Positions 41,226-49,704 of a stretch of 50,675 bases of DNA are shown piece by piece (position 1 is the first letter of the stretch; the number at the start of each line of letters is the position of its first letter). The DNA lies in the NCBI RefSeq assembly GCF_002086635.1, contig NZ_MVHD01000044.1, positions 1 to 50,675 on the forward strand, in the 5' to 3' direction. A program made the position numbers and the translations under genes. This DNA comes from Mycobacterium alsense. Lineage in GTDB: Bacteria; Actinomycetota; Actinomycetes; Mycobacteriales; Mycobacteriaceae. Below the pieces are notes generated by a model. The model was not told the origin of the DNA and ran no database searches. It saw only the letters and a list, made by a program, of their open reading frames with translations.

Positions 41226-42335
41226 ATGAATCGCTACGGTGATTCCACCCAGAGTGTCAAAGCGGTTAGTTCCCAACCCATTTCGGGCCATCCGGTGGTA
41301 CCGCCCGCGGTGCTGGCGGCCACCTATCACCTCTCGAACGACGAAACCGCCGGCGGGGATGGCTACGGGCGCAACGCCAATCCGAATTGGCGGCAAGTGG
41401 AATCGGCGGTCGCCGACCTGGAAGGCGCGACCAGTGCGCTGGTCTTCGGCTCGGGCATGGCGGCCGTCAGTGCCGCGCTGCGTGCGCTCGTCGGCCCGGG
41501 TTCGACTCTTGTCGTGCCGTCGGACGGCTACTACCAGGTGCGCCGCTACGCCGCGGAAGCCCTTGCGCCCGCGGGGGTCTCGGTCATCGAGGCGTCGAGC
41601 TCGGACATCGACGACGCCGCCGCGGGCGCCGACGTTGTCCTGGCCGAAACTCCCACCAATCCGGCGCTCGATGTGGTTGACCTGCACCGGTTGGCCGCCA
41701 CCTGCCGCGAGAGCGGCGCGCGCCTGATCGTCGACAACACCGCGGCCACCCCGTTCGCGCAGCGGCCGCTGTCTTTGGGGGCCGACGTGGTGGTGGCCAG
41801 CGCCACCAAGATCCTGTCGGGCCACAGCGACCTGCTGGCGGGATACGTGGCAAGCGACCAGCCTGAGGTGATGGCGGCCGTGGAGCGCCAGCGGCTGCTC
41901 GGCGGCGCGATACTGGGCGGATTCGAGGCCTGGCTGCTGCTGCGCAGCCTGGGCAGCGCCGGCCTTCGATTCGAGCGCCAATGCCAGAACGCGCAGGCCG
42001 TGGCGGCGATGCTGGCTCGCCACCCGGCGGTACGAGCGGTGCGCTACCCGGGTCTGGCCGAGGATCCGGCGCATCCGGTGGCCGTCACCCAGATGCGGCG
42101 ATTTGGCTCCCTGGTGTCGGTCGAGCTGGCGGACGCCGCCGCGGTGCACGCCCTGGTGCAAGGCGGCGAGCTGCTCATCGCGTCGACCAGCTTCGGCGGG
42201 ATCCACACGTCGGTGGACCGTCGGGCACGCTGGGGCGATCGCGTCGCCGCCGGATTCGCCCGCATCTCGCTGGGCATCGAAGACACCGACGACCTGCTCG
42301 CCGACTTCGAGCGCGCGCTCGCGACAATCCGGTAA
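41226..42335 (+). CDS. Cys/Met-metabolism PLP enzyme (cystathionine gamma-lyase/synthase-like)
   Basis: A 369 aa PLP enzyme of the MetB/MetC/MetZ family. GYGRNANPNWRQVESAVADLEG with the active-site Tyr, FGSGMAAVSA, ETPTNPALDVVDL, VDNTAATPFAQRPLSLGAD and the PLP-binding K195 in SATKILSGHSDLLAGYV identify it; SFGGIHTSVDRRARW carries the carboxylate-binding part. It could be a gamma-lyase (cystathionine to cysteine) or a related sulfide-transfer enzyme. It starts 5 bp after ligA and is absent from that position in M. tuberculosis, so it is an insertion between ligA and the ACT gene or a loss elsewhere. Confidence 0.9.
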   Translation: MNRYGDSTQSVKAVSSQPISGHPVVPPAVLAATYHLSNDETAGGDGYGRNANPNWRQVESAVADLEGATSALVFGSGMAAVSAALRALVGPGSTLVVPSDGYYQVRRYAAEALAPAGVSVIEASSSDIDDAAAGADVVLAETPTNPALDVVDLHRLAATCRESGARLIVDNTAATPFAQRPLSLGADVVVASATKILSGHSDLLAGYVASDQPEVMAAVERQRLLGGAILGGFEAWLLLRSLGSAGLRFERQCQNAQAVAAMLARHPAVRAVRYPGLAEDPAHPVAVTQMRRFGSLVSVELADAAAVHALVQGGELLIASTSFGGIHTSVDRRARWGDRVAAGFARISLGIEDTDDLLADFERALATIR

Positions 42336-42346
42336 GCGACCGCCGT

Positions 42347-43003
42347 TCAGCGCAGCATGGTGGCCACGATGCCGGCGAGATAGCCCAAGCGTGCCACCTC
42401 CGACGGCCGGAACTCCGGGCCCGGGCGGCCCAGCACCACCGCGGTGTGCGGGTCGCCCAGCGGCGCCGCGACCATCGTGGTGTCCATCTCGCGCCACGCC
42501 TGCGGCACCCACTCGGCGGTGCTGTCCAGCGTCGCCGCCCGTTCGATCGGCAACCACGGAGCGGAGTCGGCCTTGGTTTCCGGGGCGCCGCGGCTGGCGG
42601 CGAGGCGTTCCAGCTTCCCGCGCGAACCGCGCAACACCACGCACCAGCTCACGCGCAGCACCTTGGGCGCCTCGTTGACCAGGACCTGCAGCTTGGCGGC
42701 GTTGTCGCCGGCCGCGGCGACGTGGTCGAGCAGTTCCAGCTCGCGGTGGGCCTCCAGCAGCCCGGTATGCGGGCGGACGCTGTCCACGCGGACGTTGGGC
42801 AGTGACTCGGCGGCGGTGATCAGCCGGTCCGGCATCGCGCCCGGCGGCAGTTCGATGACCAGGTCGTCGATCGCGTACCCCGAGCTGCGCTCCACGACGT
42901 CGAGCGACAGGATGTCGGCGCCCACCGAGCCGAGCGCCACGGCCAGCGAGCCCAGGCTGCCCGGGCGGTCGGCGAGCTCGATGCGCAACAGATACGACGG
43001 CAC
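42347..43003 (-). CDS. ACT-domain protein (Rv3013-like)
   Basis: A 218 aa protein, same length as Rv3013. The N-terminal ACT domain (about 1-75) reads PSYLLRIELADRPGSLGSLA, then GADILSLDVVER. The second half contains APWLPIERAATLD, GDPHTAVVLGRPGPEFRPSEVARL, resembling a GAF-like fold. It likely senses an amino acid; the partner is unknown. GTG 43003 is chosen because it gives the conserved start and exact length; upstream in-frame codons add unrelated residues. Divergent from gatC with a 91 bp gap. Confidence 0.9.
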   Translation of the reverse strand: MPSYLLRIELADRPGSLGSLAVALGSVGADILSLDVVERSSGYAIDDLVIELPPGAMPDRLITAAESLPNVRVDSVRPHTGLLEAHRELELLDHVAAAGDNAAKLQVLVNEAPKVLRVSWCVVLRGSRGKLERLAASRGAPETKADSAPWLPIERAATLDSTAEWVPQAWREMDTTMVAAPLGDPHTAVVLGRPGPEFRPSEVARLGYLAGIVATMLR

Positions 43004-43094
43004 GGCCAACACTGTTGCACAGCCAGGTGTCCGCGGCATTTCGCCGAGCCCTGAGTTTCGGCCGGCCCCGGCCGCTTCGTTAGGCTTTCCTGTC

Positions 43095-43394
43095 GTGTCT
43101 CAGATCTCCCGCGACGACGTGGCGCACCTGGCGCGGCTGGCCCGGCTGGCGTTGACCGATGCCGAGCTGGACAGCTTCGCCGGCCAGCTCGACGCCATCC
43201 TGACCCACGTCAGCCAGGTCCAGGCCGTCGACGTCACCGGCGTCGAAGCGACCGACAACCCGCTCAAGAGCGTCAACGTCACCCGCCCGGACGAGACGGC
43301 CCCCTGCCTCACCCAGCGGGAGGCGCTGGACCAGGCGCCCGAGGCCGTCGACGGCCGTTTCGCCGTGCCCCAGATCCTGGGGGACGTCGAGTGA
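43095..43394 (+). CDS. gatC: Asp/Glu-tRNA amidotransferase subunit C
   Basis: A 99 aa subunit that holds GatA and GatB together in the enzyme that converts Glu-tRNA(Gln) and Asp-tRNA(Asn) to their amides. ISRDDVAHLARLARLALTD at the N-terminus, FAGQLDAILTHVSQVQAVD, and the proline-containing tail VNVTRPDETAPCLTQ are typical. GTG 43095. Its stop overlaps gatA start (GTGA). Orthologue of Rv3012c. Confidence 0.96.
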   Translation: MSQISRDDVAHLARLARLALTDAELDSFAGQLDAILTHVSQVQAVDVTGVEATDNPLKSVNVTRPDETAPCLTQREALDQAPEAVDGRFAVPQILGDVE

Positions 43395-44875
43395 GCGACA
43401 TCGTCCGATCCGACGCCGCGACGCTGGCCGCCCGGGTCGCGGCCGGGGAGCTCTCGTCCACCGAGATCACCCGGGCCTGCCTGGAGCGGATCGAGGCGAC
43501 CGACGACCGCTACCACGCCTTTTTGCACGTGGCCGCCGACGAGGCGCTGGCGGCGGCCGCCGCGGTCGACAACGCCGTGGCCGCCGGCGAGCGGCTGCCG
43601 TCGGCGCTGGCCGGGGTCCCGCTGGCGCTCAAGGACGTCTTCACCACCGTGGACATGCCCACCACCTGCGGCTCGAAGATCCTCGAGGGCTGGCGGTCCC
43701 CGTACGACGCGACGGTCACCATGAAGCTGCGCGCGGCCGGCATCCCGATCCTGGGCAAGACCAACATGGACGAGTTCGCCATGGGGTCGTCGACGGAGAA
43801 CTCCGCGTACGGCCCGACCCGCAACCCGTGGGACGTCGAGCGGGTTCCCGGCGGTTCCGGCGGCGGCAGCGCGGCGGCGCTGGCGGCGTTCCAGGCGCCG
43901 CTGGCCATCGGGACCGACACCGGCGGGTCCATCCGCCAGCCGGCCGCACTGACCGCGACCGTCGGCGTCAAACCCACCTACGGCACGGTGTCCCGCTACG
44001 GGCTGGTGGCCTGCGCGTCGTCGCTGGATCAGGGCGGCCCGTGCGCGCGCACGGTGCTGGACACCGCCCTGCTGCACCAGGTGATCGCCGGGCACGACCA
44101 CCGGGATTCGACGTCGGTGGACGCCGAGGTGCCCGACGTGGTGGGGGCCGCCAGGGCCGGCGCGTCCGGTGATCTGCGCGGCGTGCGGGTCGGGGTGGTG
44201 CGCCAGCTGCACAGTGGCGAGGGCTACCAGCCCGGCGTTCTCGCGTCCTTCGAGGCGGCCGTCGCGGAATTGAAGGGGCTGGGCGCCGAGATCAGCGAAG
44301 TCGACTGCCCCCATTTCGATCACGCGCTGGCGGCCTACTACCTGATCCTGCCGTCGGAGGTGTCGAGCAACCTGGCCCGCTTCGACGCGATGCGCTACGG
44401 GCTGCGCGTCGGTGACGACGGCACGCACAGCGCCGAGGAGGTCATGGCGCTGACCCGCGCCGCCGGGTTCGGACCGGAGGTCAAGCGGCGCATCATGATC
44501 GGCACCTACGCGCTGTCGGCCGGGTACTACGACGCCTACTACAACCAGGCCCAGAAGGTGCGCACGCTGATCGCCCGCGACCTCGACACGGCCTACGAGT
44601 CCGTCGACGTGCTGGTGTCGCCGACGACGCCGACCACCGCGTTCCGGCTGGGGGAGAAGGTCGACGATCCGCTGGCGATGTACCTGTTCGACCTGTGCAC
44701 GCTGCCGCTGAACCTGGCCGGCCACTGCGGCATGTCGGTGCCCTCGGGGCTGTCCCCGGACGACGGGCTGCCGGTGGGCCTGCAGATCATGGCTCCCGCG
44801 CTCGCCGACGACCGCCTCTACCGGGTGGGCGCGGCGTACGAGGCGGCCCGCGGGGAACTGCCGTCGGCGGTCTGA
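43391..44875 (+). CDS. gatA: Asp/Glu-tRNA amidotransferase subunit A
   Basis: Amidase subunit that releases ammonia from glutamine for tRNA amidation. At 494 aa it has the Ser-cisSer-Lys triad: K81 (LALKDVF), S156 (PGGSGGGS) and S180 (GTDTGGSIRQPA). NMDEFAMGSS and GPTRNPWD are also classic. GTG 43391 overlaps gatC. Orthologue of Rv3011c. In M. tuberculosis pfkA follows directly; here a PE remnant lies between. Confidence 0.97.
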   Translation: MSDIVRSDAATLAARVAAGELSSTEITRACLERIEATDDRYHAFLHVAADEALAAAAAVDNAVAAGERLPSALAGVPLALKDVFTTVDMPTTCGSKILEGWRSPYDATVTMKLRAAGIPILGKTNMDEFAMGSSTENSAYGPTRNPWDVERVPGGSGGGSAAALAAFQAPLAIGTDTGGSIRQPAALTATVGVKPTYGTVSRYGLVACASSLDQGGPCARTVLDTALLHQVIAGHDHRDSTSVDAEVPDVVGAARAGASGDLRGVRVGVVRQLHSGEGYQPGVLASFEAAVAELKGLGAEISEVDCPHFDHALAAYYLILPSEVSSNLARFDAMRYGLRVGDDGTHSAEEVMALTRAAGFGPEVKRRIMIGTYALSAGYYDAYYNQAQKVRTLIARDLDTAYESVDVLVSPTTPTTAFRLGEKVDDPLAMYLFDLCTLPLNLAGHCGMSVPSGLSPDDGLPVGLQIMAPALADDRLYRVGAAYEAARGELPSAV

Positions 44876-44888
44876 CTCGCGCGGGCCG

Positions 44889-45141
44889 TTACGTCCAGAA
44901 ATCGTTGAGCGGCTGGGCGTACATGTCGTTGTCGGTGAAGCCAAGGGCAGGCTTTCCAGGCGTTGACCGTGCCGAATACCTGCGCGACGGCCGCCGACAC
45001 CTCGTCGGCGGCGATGGACGCGACGTTCGTGGTGGCCGGCCCCGCCGAGGCCATGGCCTCTCCGAGCGCCTCCCCGATCCCGCTGAGATCCGCCGACGCT
45101 GCGACCAGAGCGTCAGGCGCTGCGATCAGAGAAGTCGACAT
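44889..45141 (-). pseudogene. PE-family gene remnant
   Basis: ATG 45141 opens a PE-like N-terminus (MSTSLIAAPDALVAASADLSG, then ADEVSAAVAQVFG) of about 57 residues, ending where PE domains normally go on with a tyrosine-containing helix. In the same frame the rest is not PE-like (basic, then open to 44818 into the gatA end). A shift of frame near 44950-44965 gives KPALGFTDNDMYAQPLNDF and then a TAA at 44889, which looks like a true C-terminus. So the gene is truncated and frameshifted; the residue after the usual P of the PE motif is D here. Flanks at 44876-44888 and 45142-45305 hold no further gene. Confidence 0.7.
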
Positions 45142-45305
45142 CCTCGACCCCGACATTCACGAAGCGGCAAGGCTCGAATCGGTCAACCACAATCCACCGG
45201 ACCCCGAAAACGTTGCCTTATACCTGGCTGAATCGGCTTTCAAGGTCGCTGAGGGGATTCCGCATCTAGTCGCGCCGGCAGGCCGCCGCCCGGCAAGATA
45301 GGGCC

Positions 45306-46337
45306 ATGCGGATCGGAATTCTCACGGGCGGTGGCGACTGCCCCGGGCTCAACGCCGTCATCCGCGCGGTCGTGCGCACCTGCGACGCGCGGTACGGGTC
45401 CTCGGTGGTCGGGTTCCAGGACGGCTGGCGGGGGCTGCTGGAGAACCGGCGCATCCAGCTGCACAACGACGACCGCAACGACCGGTTGCTGGCCAAGGGC
45501 GGAACGATGCTGGGCACCGCCCGCGTGCACCCCGACAAACTGCGGGCCGGGCTGAACCAGATCATGCAGACGCTGGACGACAACGGCATCGACGTGCTGA
45601 TCCCGATCGGCGGCGAGGGGACCCTGACGGCCGCGCACTGGCTGTCGGAGGAAAACGTTCCGGTGGTCGGCGTGCCCAAGACCATCGACAACGACATCGA
45701 CTGCACCGACGTCACTTTCGGCCACGACACCGCGTTGACCGTGGCCACCGAGGCCATCGACCGGTTGCACAGCACCGCCGAATCCCACCAGCGGGTGATG
45801 CTGGTGGAGGTGATGGGCCGGCACGCGGGGTGGATCGCGCTGAACGCCGGGCTGGCGTCCGGTGCGCACATGACGCTGATCCCCGAACAGCCCTTCGACA
45901 TCGAGGAGGTGTGCCGGCTGGTCAAAAGGCGCTTCCAGCGCGGGGATTCGCATTTCATCTGCGTGGTCGCCGAGGGCGCCAAGCCGGTCGCCGGCTCGAT
46001 CACGTTGCGCGAGGGCGGCATGGACGAGTTCGGCCACGAGCGGTTCACCGGTGTCGCCGCGCAGCTGGGCGCCGAGGTCGAGAAGCGGATCAACAAGGAG
46101 GTCCGCGTCACCGTGCTGGGCCACGTCCAGCGGGGCGGCACCCCGACGGCCTACGACCGGGTGCTGGCCACCCGGTTCGGGGTCAACGCGGCCGACGCCG
46201 CGCACGCCGGGGAGTACGGGCAGATGGTCTCGCTGCGCGGCCAGGACATCGGGCGGGTGTCGCTGGCGGATGCGACGCGCCAGCTCAAGCTGGTGCCCCA
46301 AAGCCGCTACGACGACGCCGCGGCCTTTTTCGGCTAA
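45306..46337 (+). CDS. pfkA: 6-phosphofructokinase
   Basis: Phosphorylates fructose 6-phosphate in glycolysis. At 343 aa: GGDCPGLNAVIRAVVR (nucleotide loop), GGEGTL, KTIDNDIDCTDVTFG with the catalytic Asp pair, and MGRHAGWIAL for fructose 6-phosphate. The GGxG glycine at the nucleotide site fits ATP rather than pyrophosphate use, as reported for the M. tuberculosis enzyme (Rv3010c). ATG 45306. Confidence 0.96.
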   Translation: MRIGILTGGGDCPGLNAVIRAVVRTCDARYGSSVVGFQDGWRGLLENRRIQLHNDDRNDRLLAKGGTMLGTARVHPDKLRAGLNQIMQTLDDNGIDVLIPIGGEGTLTAAHWLSEENVPVVGVPKTIDNDIDCTDVTFGHDTALTVATEAIDRLHSTAESHQRVMLVEVMGRHAGWIALNAGLASGAHMTLIPEQPFDIEEVCRLVKRRFQRGDSHFICVVAEGAKPVAGSITLREGGMDEFGHERFTGVAAQLGAEVEKRINKEVRVTVLGHVQRGGTPTAYDRVLATRFGVNAADAAHAGEYGQMVSLRGQDIGRVSLADATRQLKLVPQSRYDDAAAFFG

Positions 46338-46432
46338 GCCCGGGCAAACGGCCGGTTGCGCCGGACTGACGAATGCCTGAACGGTGCGAACTGTGGGTTT
46401 TCGGCCAGTTCGGAGCGGCTATACCGGAACCT

Positions 46433-47560
46433 ATGAGCCACCGCGGTTCGCCTCGCGGAATCGTTCAGCAGCCGGCTGCGTCGGCGGCCCCACCGGGCGC
46501 GCCGCGCCGCGGGCGGCCACCCCCGTACCCCCGCCCGGCCGGCTGGGAATCCGCAACGGTCCCGCAACCCCAGCCGCCCACCGCGCCGGCGCCGGCGCGG
46601 CAGGCCCCGCCCCGGCTTCGCCGCGAGGTGATGCCGGGTGGAACGGCTCTCGACCGCCTCGACGAGAAGGAGCCGCAGAACTCCGGCGGCTTCAGCTGGC
46701 GAACGCTGCTGCGCCGCCTCACCGGAATCGACGTCGGGCCCGGCAAGGGCTCGGCGTACGAGCAGGAGTTGCGGGAACGCATCCGCACGCCGGTGGGCGC
46801 CGCGTTTCCCATCGCCGTCCTCAACCTGAAGGGCGGCGTCGGCAAGACCGTGGTGGTCGAGGCGCTCGGTTCGACCTTCGCCGCGGCGCGCGACGACCAC
46901 GTGATCGCCGTGGACATCGACGCCGGGGACCTGGGGGAGCGGCACGGTCGCCGCAACCCGCTGAGCATGGCCGACCTGCTGCTCAACGATGCGGTTGCGC
47001 AGTATTCGGACGTCCGGGCGCACACCCACATGAACAGCTTCGGGTTGGAGGTGCTCGGGCTGCCCGACTACGCGCGCACCGACTGGCGGCTGGATCGCCA
47101 CGACATCGGCAGGGCGTTTTCGGTTCTGCGCAAGCACTATTCGGTGGTGCTGGTGGACTGCGTCAAGGCCGTCAATTCGGCCGTGATGGACGCGGTCCTG
47201 CCCGAGGCGCGGGCCCTCGTGGTGGTCACCAGCACCTCGATCGACGCGATACGCAAGACCCGCACGACCCTGGAGTTGTTGCGCAACAACGGGTATCGGC
47301 GCCTGCTGAGGTCGACGGTGCTGGCGATCAACCACGTCGAGCCGGGCAAGGTGGGCGTGGTGGCCGCCAAGGAGCTCGACCAATTGTCCGCCCGCGTGGC
47401 CGCCACCGTGGTGCTGCCGTTCGACCGTCATGTGCATGACGGCAAAGAGATTGGGCTGGATCGCCTGAGCCGAGAAAGCAGGCGCAGCTATCTGGAGATG
47501 GCCGCCGTGCTGGCCGGCATGTTCCCGGGCAGGGGTGGGGAGCGGCCGGCGCCTCGTTAG
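46433..47560 (+). CDS. EspI/MinD-like ATPase with a proline-rich N-terminus
   Basis: A 375 aa protein. The first 75 residues are Pro/Ala-rich and probably disordered; the rest is a ParA/MinD-type ATPase with deviant Walker A KGGVGKT (in NLKGGVGKT), AVDIDAGDLGERHGRRNPLSMADLL, and VVLVDCVKAVNSAV as Walker B region. The block NLKGGVGKT with VVEALGSTFA and GRRNPLS is shared with ESX-1 EspI (Rv3876) and Rv3860. EspI down-tunes ESX-1 secretion on low ATP. No ESX genes are near, so this is an orphan paralogue between pfkA and gatB, absent there in M. tuberculosis. ATG 46433 is preferred; an earlier ATG at 46373 is in frame. Confidence 0.85.
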   Translation: MSHRGSPRGIVQQPAASAAPPGAPRRGRPPPYPRPAGWESATVPQPQPPTAPAPARQAPPRLRREVMPGGTALDRLDEKEPQNSGGFSWRTLLRRLTGIDVGPGKGSAYEQELRERIRTPVGAAFPIAVLNLKGGVGKTVVVEALGSTFAAARDDHVIAVDIDAGDLGERHGRRNPLSMADLLLNDAVAQYSDVRAHTHMNSFGLEVLGLPDYARTDWRLDRHDIGRAFSVLRKHYSVVLVDCVKAVNSAVMDAVLPEARALVVVTSTSIDAIRKTRTTLELLRNNGYRRLLRSTVLAINHVEPGKVGVVAAKELDQLSARVAATVVLPFDRHVHDGKEIGLDRLSRESRRSYLEMAAVLAGMFPGRGGERPAPR

Positions 47561-47570
47561 GATCGACGGC

Positions 47571-49082
47571 ATGAGTGTTGCTGCCGGGGCCGACCTGCTG
47601 GAGTACGACGAGGTCATCGAGCGGTTTGATCCCGTCCTCGGTCTCGAGGTGCACGTCGAGCTGTCCACGGCGACCAAGATGTTCTGCGGGTGCTCCACCA
47701 CGTTCGGCGCCGAGCCCAACACCCAGGTCTGCCCGGTGTGTCTCGGGCTGCCCGGTTCGCTGCCGGTGCTCAACCGGGCCGCGGTCGAGTCGGCGATCCG
47801 GATCGGTCTGGCCCTCAACTGCGAGATCGTGCCGTGGTGCCGGTTCGCCCGGAAGAACTACTTCTACCCCGACATGCCGAAGAACTACCAGATTTCACAG
47901 TACGACGAGCCCATCGCCGTCAACGGCTACCTGGACGCGCCGCTGGAGGACGGCTCCACCTGGCGGGTGGAGATCGAGCGTGCCCACATGGAAGAGGACA
48001 CGGGCAAACTGACCCACCTGGGCAGCGAGACCGGCCGCATCCACGGCGCGACTACGTCGCTGATCGACTACAACCGGGCCGGCGTGCCCCTCATCGAGAT
48101 CGTCACCAAACCGATCGTGGGGGCCGGCGCCCGGGCCCCGCAGATCGCCCGCGCCTACGTCACCGCGCTGCGGGACCTGTTGCGCGCCTTGGGCGTCTCC
48201 GACGTCCGGATGGATCAGGGGTCGATGCGCTGCGACGCCAACGTGTCGCTGAAGCCGGCGGGGACGGCCGAGTTCGGCACCCGGACCGAGACCAAAAACG
48301 TCAACTCGCTGCGAAGCGTCGAGGTCGCCGTGCGCTACGAGATGCAGCGCCAGGCCGCGATCCTGGCCTCCGGCGGCCGGATCACCCAGGAGACCAGGCA
48401 CTTCCACGAGTCCGGCTACACCAGCCCCGGCCGCACCAAGGAGACCGCCGAGGACTACCGCTATTTCCCCGAGCCCGACCTCGAACCCGTCGCGCCCAGC
48501 CGCGAGTTGGTCGAGCAATTGCGCCAGACCATCCCCGAGCTTCCGTGGTTGAGCCGCAAGCGAATTCAGGACGAGTGGGGCGTTTCCGACGAGGTGATGC
48601 GCGACCTCGTCAACGCCGGCGCGGTCGAATTGGTCATCGAGACCGTCAAGCACGGCGCGTCGAGCGAGCACGCCCGCGCCTGGTGGGGGAACTTCCTGGT
48701 GCAGAAGGCCAACGAGGCCAACGTCGAATTGGACCGGCTGCCCATCACCCCCGCCCAGGTCGCCGCGGTGATCGCCTTGGTCGAGGAGGGCAAGCTGTCC
48801 AACAAGCTGGCCCGCCAGGTGGTGGAGGGCGTGCTGGCCGGGGAAGGCGAACCCGAACAGGTGATGACCGCGCGCGGCCTGGAGCTGGTGCGCGACGACT
48901 CGGTGACCCAGGCCGCCGTCGACGAGGCCCTGGCCGCCAACCCCGATGTCGCCGAGAAGATCCGCGGGGGCAAGGTCGCCGCGGCCGGCGCGATCGTCGG
49001 TGCGGTGATGAAGGCCACCCGCGGCCAGGCCGACGCGGCCCGGGTGCGTGAGCTCGTGCTGGCCGCCTGCGGTCAGGGCTAG
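47571..49082 (+). CDS. gatB: Asp/Glu-tRNA amidotransferase subunit B
   Basis: Recognises and phosphorylates the mischarged tRNA before amidation. At 503 aa: FDPVLGLEVHVELST, the zinc-site region CGCSTTFG...CPVCLGLPGSLPVLN, RKNYFYPDMPKNYQISQYD, and GTRTETKNVNSLRSV, with the tail YqeY domain (EEGKLSNKLARQVVEGVLAGE). ATG 47571. It is separated from gatCA by the PE remnant, pfkA and the EspI-like gene; all are on the same strand. Orthologue of Rv3009c. Confidence 0.97.
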   Translation: MSVAAGADLLEYDEVIERFDPVLGLEVHVELSTATKMFCGCSTTFGAEPNTQVCPVCLGLPGSLPVLNRAAVESAIRIGLALNCEIVPWCRFARKNYFYPDMPKNYQISQYDEPIAVNGYLDAPLEDGSTWRVEIERAHMEEDTGKLTHLGSETGRIHGATTSLIDYNRAGVPLIEIVTKPIVGAGARAPQIARAYVTALRDLLRALGVSDVRMDQGSMRCDANVSLKPAGTAEFGTRTETKNVNSLRSVEVAVRYEMQRQAAILASGGRITQETRHFHESGYTSPGRTKETAEDYRYFPEPDLEPVAPSRELVEQLRQTIPELPWLSRKRIQDEWGVSDEVMRDLVNAGAVELVIETVKHGASSEHARAWWGNFLVQKANEANVELDRLPITPAQVAAVIALVEEGKLSNKLARQVVEGVLAGEGEPEQVMTARGLELVRDDSVTQAAVDEALAANPDVAEKIRGGKVAAAGAIVGAVMKATRGQADAARVRELVLAACGQG

Positions 49083-49144
49083 CCGTCCGCGCCGATCGCC
49101 GCCGGCGAGTTCCACAAGGCGATCCGCGCGGCCATGATGGTCTG

Positions 49145-49699
49145 GTGGCCGACGAGTCGTTCGACGATTTCATGGGGATGCTGGACGGTCCGGTGTTCGC
49201 CGTGACCACCCAGGCCGACGGCCGGCCGTCGGGCTGCCTGGTCAGGTTCGCCACCCAGAGCAGCGAGGTGCCGCCGAGCTTCATGGTCGTCGTGGCCGCA
49301 GGCGACGACACCCACGAGGCGGCGGCCGGATCCGGGTACCTGGCGGTGCACGCACTGCCGCAAAGCCAGGTCGGCCTGGCCGAACTGTTCGACGGCGAGG
49401 CCAACAAATTCGAGCGCTGCTCGTGGCGCGCCGGCCCGCAGGGCATGCCGATCCTCGACGAGGCGATCGCCTGGTTCGTCGGCCGGATCGCGCATTGGAT
49501 CCAGATCGGGGACCACGTGGCCTACGTGCTCGAGCCCGTCGCGACGTGGGCACCCGAGGGCACCGAGGACCTGCTGTACCTGTCCGATCTGGACGACCCG
49601 GAATTCGGCCACGAGGCGCCCCGCCGGCTCTTCGACGGCGCACCCCAAGACACGCCCGCCCGCCGATACGGCCTGCGGTTCACCCTCGACGGGTTCTGA
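49145..49699 (+). CDS. Flavin reductase-like FMN-binding protein (Rv3007c-like)
   Basis: A 184 aa protein of the flavin reductase (split beta-barrel) family. DFMGMLDGPVFAVTTQADGRPSGCLVRFATQSS at the N-terminus is the FMN-binding strand, followed by PPSFMVVVA, AVHALPQSQVGLAELF and, at the end, GDHVAYVLEPVA. Similar to remembered Rv3007c, an oxidoreductase of unknown partner. GTG 49145 is the start. It is 62 bp after gatB; M. tuberculosis Rv3008 is not seen between them. Converges on lppZ. Confidence 0.86.
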   Translation: MADESFDDFMGMLDGPVFAVTTQADGRPSGCLVRFATQSSEVPPSFMVVVAAGDDTHEAAAGSGYLAVHALPQSQVGLAELFDGEANKFERCSWRAGPQGMPILDEAIAWFVGRIAHWIQIGDHVAYVLEPVATWAPEGTEDLLYLSDLDDPEFGHEAPRRLFDGAPQDTPARRYGLRFTLDGF

Positions 49700-49704
49700 G
49701 CCCG

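Noticed and set aside
44963..45301. Plus-strand gene of 112 aa between gatA and pfkA
   Set aside because: Runs opposite the PE remnant and lacks any recognisable pattern or SD.
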